Shown one piece after another: positions 15,461-23,286 of a stretch of DNA of 64,000 nt (within the stretch, counting starts at the first letter, position 1; the number at the start of each line of letters is the position of its first letter). This DNA comes from Solwaraspora sp. WMMD1047. Lineage in GTDB: Bacteria > Actinomycetota > Actinomycetes > Mycobacteriales > Micromonosporaceae. Both the position numbers and the translations under genes were made by a program. Below the pieces are notes generated by a model. It worked only from the letters and a program-made list of their open reading frames with translations. It was not told the DNA's origin and did no database searches. Location: the NCBI RefSeq assembly GCF_029626155.1, contig NZ_JARUBL010000001.1, forward strand, positions 4,072,501-4,136,500, in the 5' to 3' direction.

Positions 15461-16420
15461 TCACCCGGCGCGTACCGCGGCCGCGACGTCGCGGGCGCAC
15501 CCCCAGGAGAGCGTCACGCCGGCCCCGCCGTGACCGTAGTTGCTGATCACCCTGGTCCCGTCCAACACCTCGGTCTCCACCCGGGGCCGCGGGCAGGCCG
15601 GTCGCAGCCCCACCCGGTGGTCGATCACCCGGGCGTCCCGCAGCCGCGGTTCGATGGCCGCGCACCGGGCGATGATCCCGGCCGCGATCGCCGGATCCGG
15701 CTCGCGGCTCCACACTCCGTACTGGGCGCTGCCGCCCAGCACCACCGTGTCGATGTGCGGGTAGAAATGCACCAGCTCCGGCGAGTCGCCGGTGTCCTCC
15801 GAGAAGAACTCGGTGATGCCGGGATTCTCCACCACCACGAGCTGGCCGCGGATCGGCGTCAGGTTCGAGTCGGGGACCAGCTCGTACGCGCCGATGCCGG
15901 CACAGTTGACCACCACCGGAGCCATCGCGGTGGCCTCCCGCAGCGCGGCTATCCGCCGGATCTCGATGAACCCCCCGGCACTGACCAGCCGCTTCTCCAG
16001 GTAGCTGAGGTAGGTCGGCATGTCGACAAGCGGCACGGTGAATCGCCAGCCGACCCGGAAACCGGCCGGCAGTTCGGCGGGGACGCAGATCCGGAACCCG
16101 TCGAGTTGCCGGCCCCAGTCCGGCGGTTCCACCGGGGTCCGGGACGCCTCGATACCCGACACGATCCGAACCCCGGTCTCCGGCAGCAGGGCGAGCTCCC
16201 GCAGCACGGCCAGGGTCTGTCCACTCCAGACGGCTACCCGGTCGACGTGCTCGACCAGGTACGGACCCCACAGTGCACCGGCGGCCACCGAGGTGGTGGC
16301 CTGCGGCTGCTCGGCCGTCCAGATGCCCACCCGCAGACCCTCCTCGGCGAGCAGCACCGCGGTGGTGAGGCCGGAGACACCGGCACCGACCACCAGGACA
16401 TCCAGATCAGTACGGTCCAC
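15461..16420 (-). CDS. D-amino-acid oxidase family flavoprotein
   Basis: A 319-residue FAD-dependent oxidase of the DAO family, which converts D-amino acids to 2-oxo acids, ammonia and hydrogen peroxide. The FAD-binding 'VVGAGVSGLTTAVLLAEEG' is at 10-28. 'TTSVAAGALWGPY' is the family's second FAD contact, 'RVIDHRVGLRPACPRPRVE' contains the substrate-carboxylate arginine, and 'NYGHGGAGVTLSWGCA' closes the FAD site. The length is slightly short of eukaryotic DAO, as normal for actinobacterial enzymes. It begins with GTG at 16420 and stands alone. A D-amino acid from peptidoglycan turnover is a likely substrate, but that is inference. Confidence 0.9.
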   Translation of the reverse strand: MDRTDLDVLVVGAGVSGLTTAVLLAEEGLRVGIWTAEQPQATTSVAAGALWGPYLVEHVDRVAVWSGQTLAVLRELALLPETGVRIVSGIEASRTPVEPPDWGRQLDGFRICVPAELPAGFRVGWRFTVPLVDMPTYLSYLEKRLVSAGGFIEIRRIAALREATAMAPVVVNCAGIGAYELVPDSNLTPIRGQLVVVENPGITEFFSEDTGDSPELVHFYPHIDTVVLGGSAQYGVWSREPDPAIAAGIIARCAAIEPRLRDARVIDHRVGLRPACPRPRVETEVLDGTRVISNYGHGGAGVTLSWGCARDVAAAVRAG

Positions 16421-16521
16421 GACTCGACCGTAATGTGAGGAGGGCGAGCGGGCGAGTGAGCTTCCCGATACAGAGAGGAATATTCGCGACGGGTGCCGAC
16501 CCCGGCATGGTGGCCATCCGC

Positions 16522-18387
16522 TCAGCGACCCAACGCCGCCGCGCCACCGACGATCGGCAGCCGCACCTCGCTGAACGACGGCGTGACGGTCAGCCGGGTG
16601 CCGCCGAGCGGGAGCAGGGTGTACTCCTGGTCGCTGGAGAAGACCACCAGGCCGATCCGGCTGCCCGACCGGAACACGTGGTCCTTCGGTTCCAGCGTCC
16701 AGCGCAGGTCGTAGGCGTGGCCGGGCCGGACCGGTCGACTGTTGGCCAGGCCGAACCGGTTCTGGGGATCAAGCCAGCCCCGGGTCACCACGACCGGATC
16801 GGCGGCGGTTCCGGGTGGGCCGTACTCGACCAGGTAGGCCGTGACGTTGGCCGCGGTCCGGTTGTCCACCGACAGTCGCAGCACCACCTCCGGCCGGCCG
16901 GAGAGCCGCGCCTCGGCGGCGAGCGGCGGCGTCCGGTAGACGAGTCGGTTCGGGCTGGCCTGATCCGGATCCGCCACCAGCTCGTCGGGCGGGATGGTCC
17001 GGCCCTCGTCGACCAGGCTCTGGGTGGTGCCGGTACGCGGTCGCCGAACCGGCACCAGATCGCCCGGCGCGGTGGCAGTGGTCGCCGAGAGCCGCAGCGC
17101 GACGTCCCGGGCAGCCGGGTCCGGCCAGTCCCGGTAGCTGCGGTAGCCGCGGTCCTCCCGCTGCACCACCGCCGTCGGTTCGGCCATGATCCCGTTGTCC
17201 ACGTTCCACAGCCAGTGGTCGAACCAGCGGTGCTCGGTCTGCTTGTAGGTCCAGGTCCGGCCGTCCGGCAGGGTCACCGCGGCGGCATTGCCCGGCCCGC
17301 CGTGCCCGCCCTGGTGCAGCCAGATCTTGCGGTCCACGCCGTGCCGGGCGAGTTCGTCCCACCAACCCGCGAAGTTCTCCGTCTTGACGTTCCAGTCCTG
17401 CAGCCCGTGGACCAGGAACACGCTGGCCCGCACCCGACGCGCGTCCACGTAGTCACGGTCGCGCCAGAACCGCGTGTAGTCACCGGTGACCCGGTCCTGT
17501 TCCGCCGTCAGGCGGTCCAGCTCGTCTCGGCACCGTCCCTGCGCCCGGGTCCGACCGGCCGTGAACTTCGCCAGCACGTCGGCGTCCTCGCCCTGGTAGG
17601 TGCCGGGAGCCACCACCAGGCCGTGCGCCCGGTAGTAGTCGTACCAGCTGCTGATCGCGGCGATCGGCACGATCGTGCGCAGTCCGGTGACCCCGGTGGT
17701 GGCCACCATGTTCGGCAGGGTTCCGTTGTAGGAGACGCCGATCATGCCGACGGCACCGGTGGTCCAGCTCGCGGTGACCGGTGCGCCGGCGGCGTCGTAG
17801 CCCATCGCCCGCCCGTTGAGCCAGTCGATCACCGCCTTGGTGCCGAGGGTCTCCGCCATGTCGCCGGAGGTGGGGCAGCCGTCCGAGTCACCGGTGCCGA
17901 TGCTCTGGCCGAGCACCACCGCGTAACCACGCGGCACGTAGTAGTCGTCCAGGCTGCCGGGCAGGTTCGCGACGCCGCGCGCGTTCGACGATCGGGCGGA
18001 CCTGGCCGAGCCGGCCCCCACCCCCGACTGGGGCAACTCGTCGACCAGCACGCTCGGGTACGGCACGTCCCCCCAGACGTCCTTGCGGTACGGACTGTGC
18101 TCGAAGATGACCGGCACCTTCAGTCCGTCGGTCGCCGTCGCGCCCGGCCGGCTGATGTCGATCGCCACCCGGTCGGGGACACCGTCGTGGTCGGTGTCGA
18201 GTCCGGTCTGCACCCACACCCGTTCCTCGATCGCCTCGGCGAGCGGGAAGACCGGCTGGGTCAGCCCGTCGCGGACCACGATGCCCGGTGGATCGGCCGC
18301 GGCGACCGCCGGTGCTACCGGAACCATGATGGTCAGCAGGCCGGTGACTCCGGCGACGATCGACATGACGGGACCGAGACTCGGCAT
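16522..18387 (-). CDS. Secreted Xaa-Pro dipeptidyl-peptidase (peptidase S15)
   Basis: A 621-residue exported serine peptidase of family S15. An N-terminal signal peptide (about residues 1-31, ending 'APAVAAA') is followed by the alpha/beta-hydrolase domain, with the nucleophile elbow 'GVSYNG' at 217-222 (S219) and 'LVHGLQDWNVK' carrying the acid. A histidine motif 'HQGGHGG' comes next, and then the jelly-roll C-terminal domain of the CocE/PepX type ('RLSGRPEVVLRLSVDNRTAANVTAYLVEYG'). It removes Xaa-Pro dipeptides from peptide N-termini. The ATG at 18387 has AAGGGAG at proper spacing and sets the signal peptide at the N-terminus; the frame is open further upstream. Confidence 0.9.
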   Translation of the reverse strand: MPSLGPVMSIVAGVTGLLTIMVPVAPAVAAADPPGIVVRDGLTQPVFPLAEAIEERVWVQTGLDTDHDGVPDRVAIDISRPGATATDGLKVPVIFEHSPYRKDVWGDVPYPSVLVDELPQSGVGAGSARSARSSNARGVANLPGSLDDYYVPRGYAVVLGQSIGTGDSDGCPTSGDMAETLGTKAVIDWLNGRAMGYDAAGAPVTASWTTGAVGMIGVSYNGTLPNMVATTGVTGLRTIVPIAAISSWYDYYRAHGLVVAPGTYQGEDADVLAKFTAGRTRAQGRCRDELDRLTAEQDRVTGDYTRFWRDRDYVDARRVRASVFLVHGLQDWNVKTENFAGWWDELARHGVDRKIWLHQGGHGGPGNAAAVTLPDGRTWTYKQTEHRWFDHWLWNVDNGIMAEPTAVVQREDRGYRSYRDWPDPAARDVALRLSATTATAPGDLVPVRRPRTGTTQSLVDEGRTIPPDELVADPDQASPNRLVYRTPPLAAEARLSGRPEVVLRLSVDNRTAANVTAYLVEYGPPGTAADPVVVTRGWLDPQNRFGLANSRPVRPGHAYDLRWTLEPKDHVFRSGSRIGLVVFSSDQEYTLLPLGGTRLTVTPSFSEVRLPIVGGAAALGR

Positions 18388-18751
18388 CCGACGCTCCCTT
18401 CGCGGCTCGCGCCGTCGGCACCGGCGGTGGCCGGACCGACCCGGCGCGTCGCCGAAGTCGTTGCGTGAGCACCGGTTCGCGGCGCCGCACACGGAAGTTC
18501 CATCCGATCGGCGCCCATCATGGACCGACACCGTTCGATCGCCCATGGTAGATCGGATACCGATGACAGTCGATCCCGAACGGCGCCGACCAGCCCCATC
18601 AGCCGATCTGGACGACCGGACAGTTGGCGAGAAGGACTACCCGGAGGTAGCTTGACGCCCAACATCAACAACACTGTCGTCTGCATCGCGGCCGCTACGG
18701 GGCCGCCCGCGTGCCCCGACAGCCGTCATCCAGGAGAGGTTCCGTATCCCG
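18388..18751. other. 364-bp divergent spacer between S15 peptidase and histone-like gene
   Basis: No convincing gene is seen. The spacer should carry both promoters. A TTGACG at 18652-18657 faces the histone-like gene, but no good -10 follows at 16-18 bases. The stretch 18535-18580 is comparatively AT-rich. Confidence 0.5.
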
Positions 18752-19903
18752 GTGAGTTCTTACACCATCACGATCGCCCCGGACGATCAGACCCGGGCCA
18801 CCACCACCCTGCGGGTCGAGGTGGGCGAGTCCACCGCCCGCATCACCGAACTGCTGGTCCGCGCCGGCGCCGGCGGCGGGCTGTCGGCGGGTCAACTACC
18901 CGCCGTGGACCTGGACCAGTTGCTGCGCGCCATCGCCCCCGGCACCGCCTCCTCCGCGCTCTCCGGACAGCCCGATCCGGCATCGACGCCCGCTCCCGAG
19001 GTGTTGGAGGGCGGCCCCGAACCGGCCCCGCTGCCCGACCCGGCTCCGGCGTCGGTCGATCAGGTCGACGTGTCCACATCAGAGTCTCCCGCGGCCGCAC
19101 CGGAGCCGGCGGTCCCGGACCAGCCCGCCGCGGCGCCCGACGGCCCGTCCGAAGCGGTGACCACGGCGCGCGCCGCCAGGCGGCCCAGCACGAGGAAGTC
19201 CACGGTCGACACCCCCGCGACCAGTACGACCGCGCTCCGGAAGGCCGCAGCCGGCACCACGACAGCCGACCGGAAGACAGCCAACCGAACGACGGCCAAG
19301 GCGACGGCCGCCAAGGCGGCAACTCCCCGGAAGGCCACGGCCAAGAAGACCACGGCCAAGAAGACCACGGCCAAGAAGACCACCGCTCCGGCCGCCACCG
19401 CCGCGACGACGACGACGGCCGAAGGTGCGGCGCGCCGGCCACGGAAGACCACCGCCAAGGCGACAACGCCTCGGAAGACCACCACGAAGGCGAAGGCGAA
19501 GGCGACCGGGCAGACCAGGTCCAGGAAGAGCACTGCGACCGCGGCCACGCCGAGGACGACCGCCGTCAAGAAGGCGGTGGCCAAGAAGACGACAGCCAAG
19601 AAGACGACAGCCAAGAAGGCCGCCCGCGGGACGACCACGGCTGCGGCGGCGTCTCCCAGGACGGTGACGGCCAGGAAGTCGGCAACCGCCAAGCCGGCGG
19701 GCGGCACGAAGGTGACGACCGGGGCCGGCGGGCAGCGGAAGGTGGCCGGCCGGTCCTACCGCCGCAGCCCTGCCGATCTGGCACAGGTGCTGGGCCGGAC
19801 CGATTCGGTGAGCGCTGTCGCCGCGCACTACGGCGTACCCCGGCACACCGCCTCCAGCTGGGTACGGACGCTGCGCGTCAACGAGGCCAAGCGCGACGCC
19901 TGA
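18752..19903 (+). CDS. Histone H1-like lysine-rich protein with C-terminal HTH
   Basis: A 383-residue protein in three parts. Residues 1-70 are a compact beta-rich head ('SSYTITIAPDD...TLRVEVGEST'). Residues 70-140 are acidic and Pro/Ala-rich. Residues 140-335 are Lys/Thr/Ala-rich with KKTTA repeats (DNA runs of AAGAAGACCACGGCC near 19340-19385 and AAGAAGACGACAGCC near 19580-19615), like the tails of H1-like nucleoid proteins. The last 45 residues form a helix-turn-helix ('DLAQVLGRTDSVSAVAAHYGVPRHTASSWVRTLRV'). It probably binds DNA generally through the tail and more specifically through the HTH. GTG 18752 follows AGGAGAGG at a rather long distance. Confidence 0.8.
   Translation: MSSYTITIAPDDQTRATTTLRVEVGESTARITELLVRAGAGGGLSAGQLPAVDLDQLLRAIAPGTASSALSGQPDPASTPAPEVLEGGPEPAPLPDPAPASVDQVDVSTSESPAAAPEPAVPDQPAAAPDGPSEAVTTARAARRPSTRKSTVDTPATSTTALRKAAAGTTTADRKTANRTTAKATAAKAATPRKATAKKTTAKKTTAKKTTAPAATAATTTTAEGAARRPRKTTAKATTPRKTTTKAKAKATGQTRSRKSTATAATPRTTAVKKAVAKKTTAKKTTAKKAARGTTTAAAASPRTVTARKSATAKPAGGTKVTTGAGGQRKVAGRSYRRSPADLAQVLGRTDSVSAVAAHYGVPRHTASSWVRTLRVNEAKRDA
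19340..19616 (+). repeat. KKTTA-coding tandem repeats inside the histone-like gene
   Basis: Three consecutive 15-base units encoding KKTTA occur near 19343-19387, and two further units with different wobble bases near 19585-19615. Their differing synonymous codons suggest independent expansions. The repeats are coding and not an array with spacers. Confidence 0.75.
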
Positions 19904-19912
19904 ACCAGGCGG

Positions 19913-20128
19913 GTGAGCCGAGCCCCGGCGCCCCGGAGCGGCTCGCCGTTCCGGGGCGCCGGGGGCGTCCCGGCCGCCGAGCTGGCTCCGGCCGAGGCCG
20001 TCCGCCGCGCCTACCCGGCGCACACCTACCAGCGGCTGACCAGATTCAAGAAGGCGTACGACCCGCGGAACCTCTTCCGGATCAATCACAACCTGCCGCC
20101 CGGTCCGCGATATTCAAGATCAAATTGA
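19913..20128 (+). pseudogene. Berberine-bridge (BBE) domain remnant of an FAD-linked oxidase
   Basis: The frame ends in 'YQRLTRFKKAYDPRNLFRINHNLPPG', the closing BBE-domain motif of FAD-linked oxidoreductases such as berberine-bridge-like enzymes. Upstream, no FAD-binding domain is found; the preceding bases belong to the histone-like gene. A full enzyme would need roughly 400 more residues, so this is the 3' scrap of a lost gene. It may mark an old insertion or deletion point. Confidence 0.72.
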
Positions 20129-20321
20129 ACCTTTCCGGCCCACCGGCCGAACTACCTGCTGGGGGCCGGGAAGCTGGGCCGTGGCGCGCCGGCCGGGAGG
20201 GGTCGGCCGGCGGGTGGCGACCGGCGGCGCGCGGCTTCGGCCCGGGGTCGGTTACCGTGCCGGCAGGGCGCGGACCGGATCGCCGCCGGCCGGTCGGGCC
20301 GGTGGCGGAAAGGGAGGACTC

Positions 20322-21227
20322 GTGGTGGAGCGCAGGACGTACAGGTCGATCCTCGGCAGCGCACGGACGGCACTCGTCGTCCTCGCGACCGGATTCGCCG
20401 TCGCGGTCGGGGCGGCGCCCGCCTCGGCCGATGTGACGGTCGACCCGGTCCAGGCGATCCAGGGCGACCCGGCCCGGCTGACCTTCCGGGTCACCGAGGA
20501 CCGGCCGGGAGCGCACACCACCAGAATCCAGCTCCGGATGCCGGACAGCCTGCCGGTCGCGGAGACCTGGCCGATGTCGGTGCCGGACTGGGCGCCGCAG
20601 ATCACCATGCGCACCCTCGACGAGCCGCTGCCGGGCCTGCACCACGGCCAGACCGGGGAGGTGGTCGCGGCGATCACCTGGATCCGGGCCACTCCGCCCG
20701 GCGACAACCCCGGTCCGGCCGAACTCAGCATCTCCCTCGGCCCGATGCCGCAGCAGGCCGACCAGATGGTCTTCACGGTGGTGCAGACGTACTCGGACGG
20801 GTTCGTGGCCAACTGGGACGGGGTCGCCGGCGCGGACGGCGCCCGACCGGAGCGGCCCGCCGCGGTGGTGCGACTGGTGGCGCCGCCGGTCGCCCCGCCG
20901 CCGGCCGGTCAGGGCGACCAGGCCGACCAGGCCGATCCGGCCGGCGCCGGTCAGGACGACGGCGGGCTGAGCCTGCTCGACATCGGCCTGGCCGGCGCCC
21001 TGCTGCTCGGGCTCGGGATCGCCGGTTGGTACCTGTTCCGCGACCGGTGGGGGGTCGCCGACCTGCCGGCCGACGACGCCCCATCCACCGACCAACCCGG
21101 TGCGGACCAGCCCCCGACGGCCGACACCAGTTCCGACCAGGCCGCGGGTCAGACCGACTCCGACCAGGCCAAGTCCGACCGGGCCGACTCCGACCCCGTC
21201 AAGGCCGGACCGGCCGCGGCCGGGTAG
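20322..21227 (+). CDS. YcnI-like (DUF1775) exported membrane-anchored protein
   Basis: A 301-residue protein of the YcnI/DUF1775 family. A signal peptide ends near 'APASA' (residue 36), the beta-sandwich follows ('DVTVDPVQAIQGDPARLTFRVTEDRPGAHTTRIQLRMPD'), and after a Pro/Gln/Asp linker comes a membrane helix at about 223-245 and an Asp/Ser/Lys-rich inside tail. B. subtilis YcnI binds copper with the N-terminal histidine exposed after signal cleavage; here that residue is aspartate. GTG 20322 follows AGGGAGG; GTG 20325 is an alternative. No copC or copD neighbour is present. Confidence 0.82.
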   Translation: MVERRTYRSILGSARTALVVLATGFAVAVGAAPASADVTVDPVQAIQGDPARLTFRVTEDRPGAHTTRIQLRMPDSLPVAETWPMSVPDWAPQITMRTLDEPLPGLHHGQTGEVVAAITWIRATPPGDNPGPAELSISLGPMPQQADQMVFTVVQTYSDGFVANWDGVAGADGARPERPAAVVRLVAPPVAPPPAGQGDQADQADPAGAGQDDGGLSLLDIGLAGALLLGLGIAGWYLFRDRWGVADLPADDAPSTDQPGADQPPTADTSSDQAAGQTDSDQAKSDRADSDPVKAGPAAAG

Positions 21228-21239
21228 CCGCGGGCTACC
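21223..21239. terminator. Palindromic terminator-like hairpin between convergent genes
   Basis: GGTAGCC (21223-21229) and GGCTACC (21233-21239) form a perfect 7-bp stem with a 3-base loop. It overlaps the stop codon of the YcnI-like gene and precedes the end of the convergent snapalysin gene. There is no U-tract, as common in high-GC genomes. It could serve both directions. Confidence 0.4.
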
Positions 21240-21263
21240 GCAGGTCAGGCGGTCCGGCCGCGG

Positions 21264-21836
21264 TCAGCGACCGGTCCAGGTGTACGCGGTGCCGCCCGCC
21301 GCGCCGATCGTGGCGGGCACCCGGGAGCCGGCGAAGTTGCGGTCCACCTGGGCCGCCTCGGCGGCGCTCGGGTACGCGTTGGTGCAGGAGACCGGGGCGC
21401 TGCTGCCCGACATCAGGTCGGAGCAGAGGCCGGTCCGCCGGTCCGGCAGGCCGAGCAGGTGCCCGAACTCGTGGGTGGCGATCCGGGTCCGGTGGTAGCC
21501 CTGGTTCACCGCCTGCCAGCCCATGTAGATCCGCCCGGAACCGAGCCCGTTGACGTACGCCCGCGGCCAGCCGTTGTCGACGTAGATGACGATGGTGGCG
21601 GGCGAGCCGGCCTGCAGCCGGACGTTGCTCACCCGGCTGTTCCAGATCTGCGCGGCCTGGGTGAAGTTGGTGGTGAACTCGCCGGCCCGGCTGGCGTCGT
21701 AGTAGATGGTCCGGGCGGCGATCGAGACGTCGTCCGGGGCGACCGGCGCGGCGTTGGCCGCCTGGACCCCGACCAGCGACATGGCGACCGCGAGGATGCC
21801 CGCGGCGGCGGTACGCAGGAGGTGCCGTCTGTACAT
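21264..21836 (-). CDS. snpA: Snapalysin, secreted small zinc protease (M7)
   Basis: A 190-residue exported metalloprotease of family M7. The signal peptide runs to about residue 29 ('QAANA'). The mature domain has the zinc motif 'HEFGHLLGLPD' at 122-132 (HExxHxxGxxD, the aspartate being the third ligand of this family), followed by 'SDLMSG', the Met-turn. Two cysteines (near 138 and 150) form the family's disulfide. Snapalysin cleaves next to aromatic residues and is the smallest known metalloprotease of its kind. AAGGAG before ATG 21836 fixes the start. In streptomycetes the gene is controlled by a divergent LysR gene; none is seen here. Confidence 0.93.
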   Translation of the reverse strand: MYRRHLLRTAAAGILAVAMSLVGVQAANAAPVAPDDVSIAARTIYYDASRAGEFTTNFTQAAQIWNSRVSNVRLQAGSPATIVIYVDNGWPRAYVNGLGSGRIYMGWQAVNQGYHRTRIATHEFGHLLGLPDRRTGLCSDLMSGSSAPVSCTNAYPSAAEAAQVDRNFAGSRVPATIGAAGGTAYTWTGR

Positions 21837-22203
21837 CAGTGCTCCTTATGGGAGGCAGGACGAGAGCACGACACTCTCGATCGATGTTCGCTAATGTAAC
21901 GATGGTCGGACGGCGCGTCGCATAGCAATTGCCTCATACTTATTTCGAGCACTACCCGTCATATCCGTCAGGCCGTGCACGACCGGCCGCGACCACGCGC
22001 GACCCGCAGCGGGCCGCGGCCGTAACCCCTCGGCAAAGGCGCCGAAACGCAAACCGCGCCGGGCTTGACCGCGCCGCCCCGAAAGCGGGACGGTCAGCGG
22101 CGGTGCGGCATGGTAGCGCTAACCTGAACTGCAGTGATCGGCGCGGCGGGTGTGCCGGCGGTAGGCGGTGGCGGCGGTAATCGGCGTGCCGGCGGAGGAA
22201 CCA
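21837..22203. other. 367-bp divergent spacer, snapalysin / LacI regulator
   Basis: No gene is seen. An AT-richer island at 21880-21970 faces the snapalysin gene. The part next to the LacI gene holds an operator-like palindrome at 22111-22124. Otherwise nothing recognisable. Confidence 0.5.
22111..22124. promoter_or_regulatory. LacI-type operator upstream of the LacI gene
   Basis: TGGTAGCGCTAACC is an imperfect palindrome centred on the CpG typical of LacI-family operators, about 80 bases before the regulator's start. Its GTTAGCG half (on the complement) recurs in the operators before the two pentose-type ABC operons, which suggests autoregulation. Confidence 0.55.
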
Positions 22204-23259
22204 GTGACCACATCACCCCAGACCAATCGGCCGGCAGTGATGACCGACGTCGCCCGGCTGGCCGGCGTGTCGCACCAGACGGTCTCCCGGGTGATCAACG
22301 ACCATCCCCGGGTCCGGGCCGAGACCCGGGAACGGGTGCTGCGGGCGATGGCCGAGCTCAGCTACCGGCCCAACGCGATGGCCCGGGGCCTGGCCAGCCG
22401 CCGCTCCCGGGTCCTCGGCGTGGTCAGTTTCGACACCATCCTCTTCGGCCCCGCCTCGACGCTGCTCGGCATCGAGCGGGCCGCCCGCGCCGCCGGCTAT
22501 GGGGTCAGCATCGTCGCCCTGGAACGGGTGGACCGCAAGGGCGTGCTCGCCGCCGTGCAGGCCCTCGACGGGCAGGGCGTGGACGGTGTGATCATCATCG
22601 CGCCGCAGATGGCCGCCGCCGCCGCGCTGCACAGCCTGCCCCGCGGCATGGCGGCGGTCGCGGTCGAGGCGGGCCAGGACAGCGGCCTGCCCTCGGTCTC
22701 GGTCGACCAGATCGCCGGTGCCCGGCTCGCCGTCCGGCACCTGCTGGAACAGGGACACCAGACCGTCTGGCACATCTCCGGCCCGTCGGACTGGCTGGAG
22801 GCCCGGGACCGCATCGAGGGCTGGCGGCAGACCCTGGAGGAGGCCGGCGCGGTCGTCCCGCCGATCATCTCCGGTGACTGGAGCGCCCGGTCCGGCTACG
22901 TCGCCGGCACCGCCCTGGCCGGCAACCCAGACGTCACCGCCGTCTTCGCCGGCAACGACCAGATGGCTCTCGGCCTGCTGCGGGCGCTGCACGAGCGGGG
23001 CGTCCGGGTGCCGCAGGACATCAGTGTGGTGGCCTTCGACGACATCCCCGAGGCGGAGTTCATGCTGCCGCCGCTGACTACCGTCCGGCAGGACTTCGAC
23101 GAGGTGGGCCGCCGCAGCATGGCCACCCTGTTGCGGCTGCTGGACACCACCGAGGCGGCCGGCGGCAACGCGGCCGAGGCCGCCGCCGCTCTCGCCCCCG
23201 CCGTGCCGGTCGAGCCGATCCTGGTGCTGCGGTCCAGCACCGCGCCGCCGACCCGGTAG
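22204..23259 (+). CDS. LacI family regulator, likely pentose/monosaccharide responsive
   Basis: A 351-residue LacI/GalR repressor. The DNA-binding head is 'MTDVARLAGVSHQTVSRVINDHPRVRAETRERVLRAMAELSYRPNAMARGLASRRS' (about 13-68), with the hinge helix at its end. The periplasmic-binding-protein-like sugar domain follows ('GVVSFDTILFGPASTLLGIERAARAAGYGVSIV'). The recognition helix SHQTVSRV is identical to that of the arabinose-cluster regulator at 60 kb, and the whole protein is similar. GTG 22204 with GGAGG five bases before it is preferred over upstream starts. It lies before a DUF2264 gene and near the ChvE/MmsAB-type ABC operon, its probable target. Confidence 0.9.
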   Translation: MTTSPQTNRPAVMTDVARLAGVSHQTVSRVINDHPRVRAETRERVLRAMAELSYRPNAMARGLASRRSRVLGVVSFDTILFGPASTLLGIERAARAAGYGVSIVALERVDRKGVLAAVQALDGQGVDGVIIIAPQMAAAAALHSLPRGMAAVAVEAGQDSGLPSVSVDQIAGARLAVRHLLEQGHQTVWHISGPSDWLEARDRIEGWRQTLEEAGAVVPPIISGDWSARSGYVAGTALAGNPDVTAVFAGNDQMALGLLRALHERGVRVPQDISVVAFDDIPEAEFMLPPLTTVRQDFDEVGRRSMATLLRLLDTTEAAGGNAAEAAAALAPAVPVEPILVLRSSTAPPTR

Positions 23260-23286
23260 ACCGGCCGGACGGATCGGGGGCCGCAG

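Noticed and set aside
19340-19616. Regular repeats as a possible CRISPR array
   Set aside because: Units are contiguous 15-base codon repeats (KKTTA) in frame within a coding region; there are no spacers.
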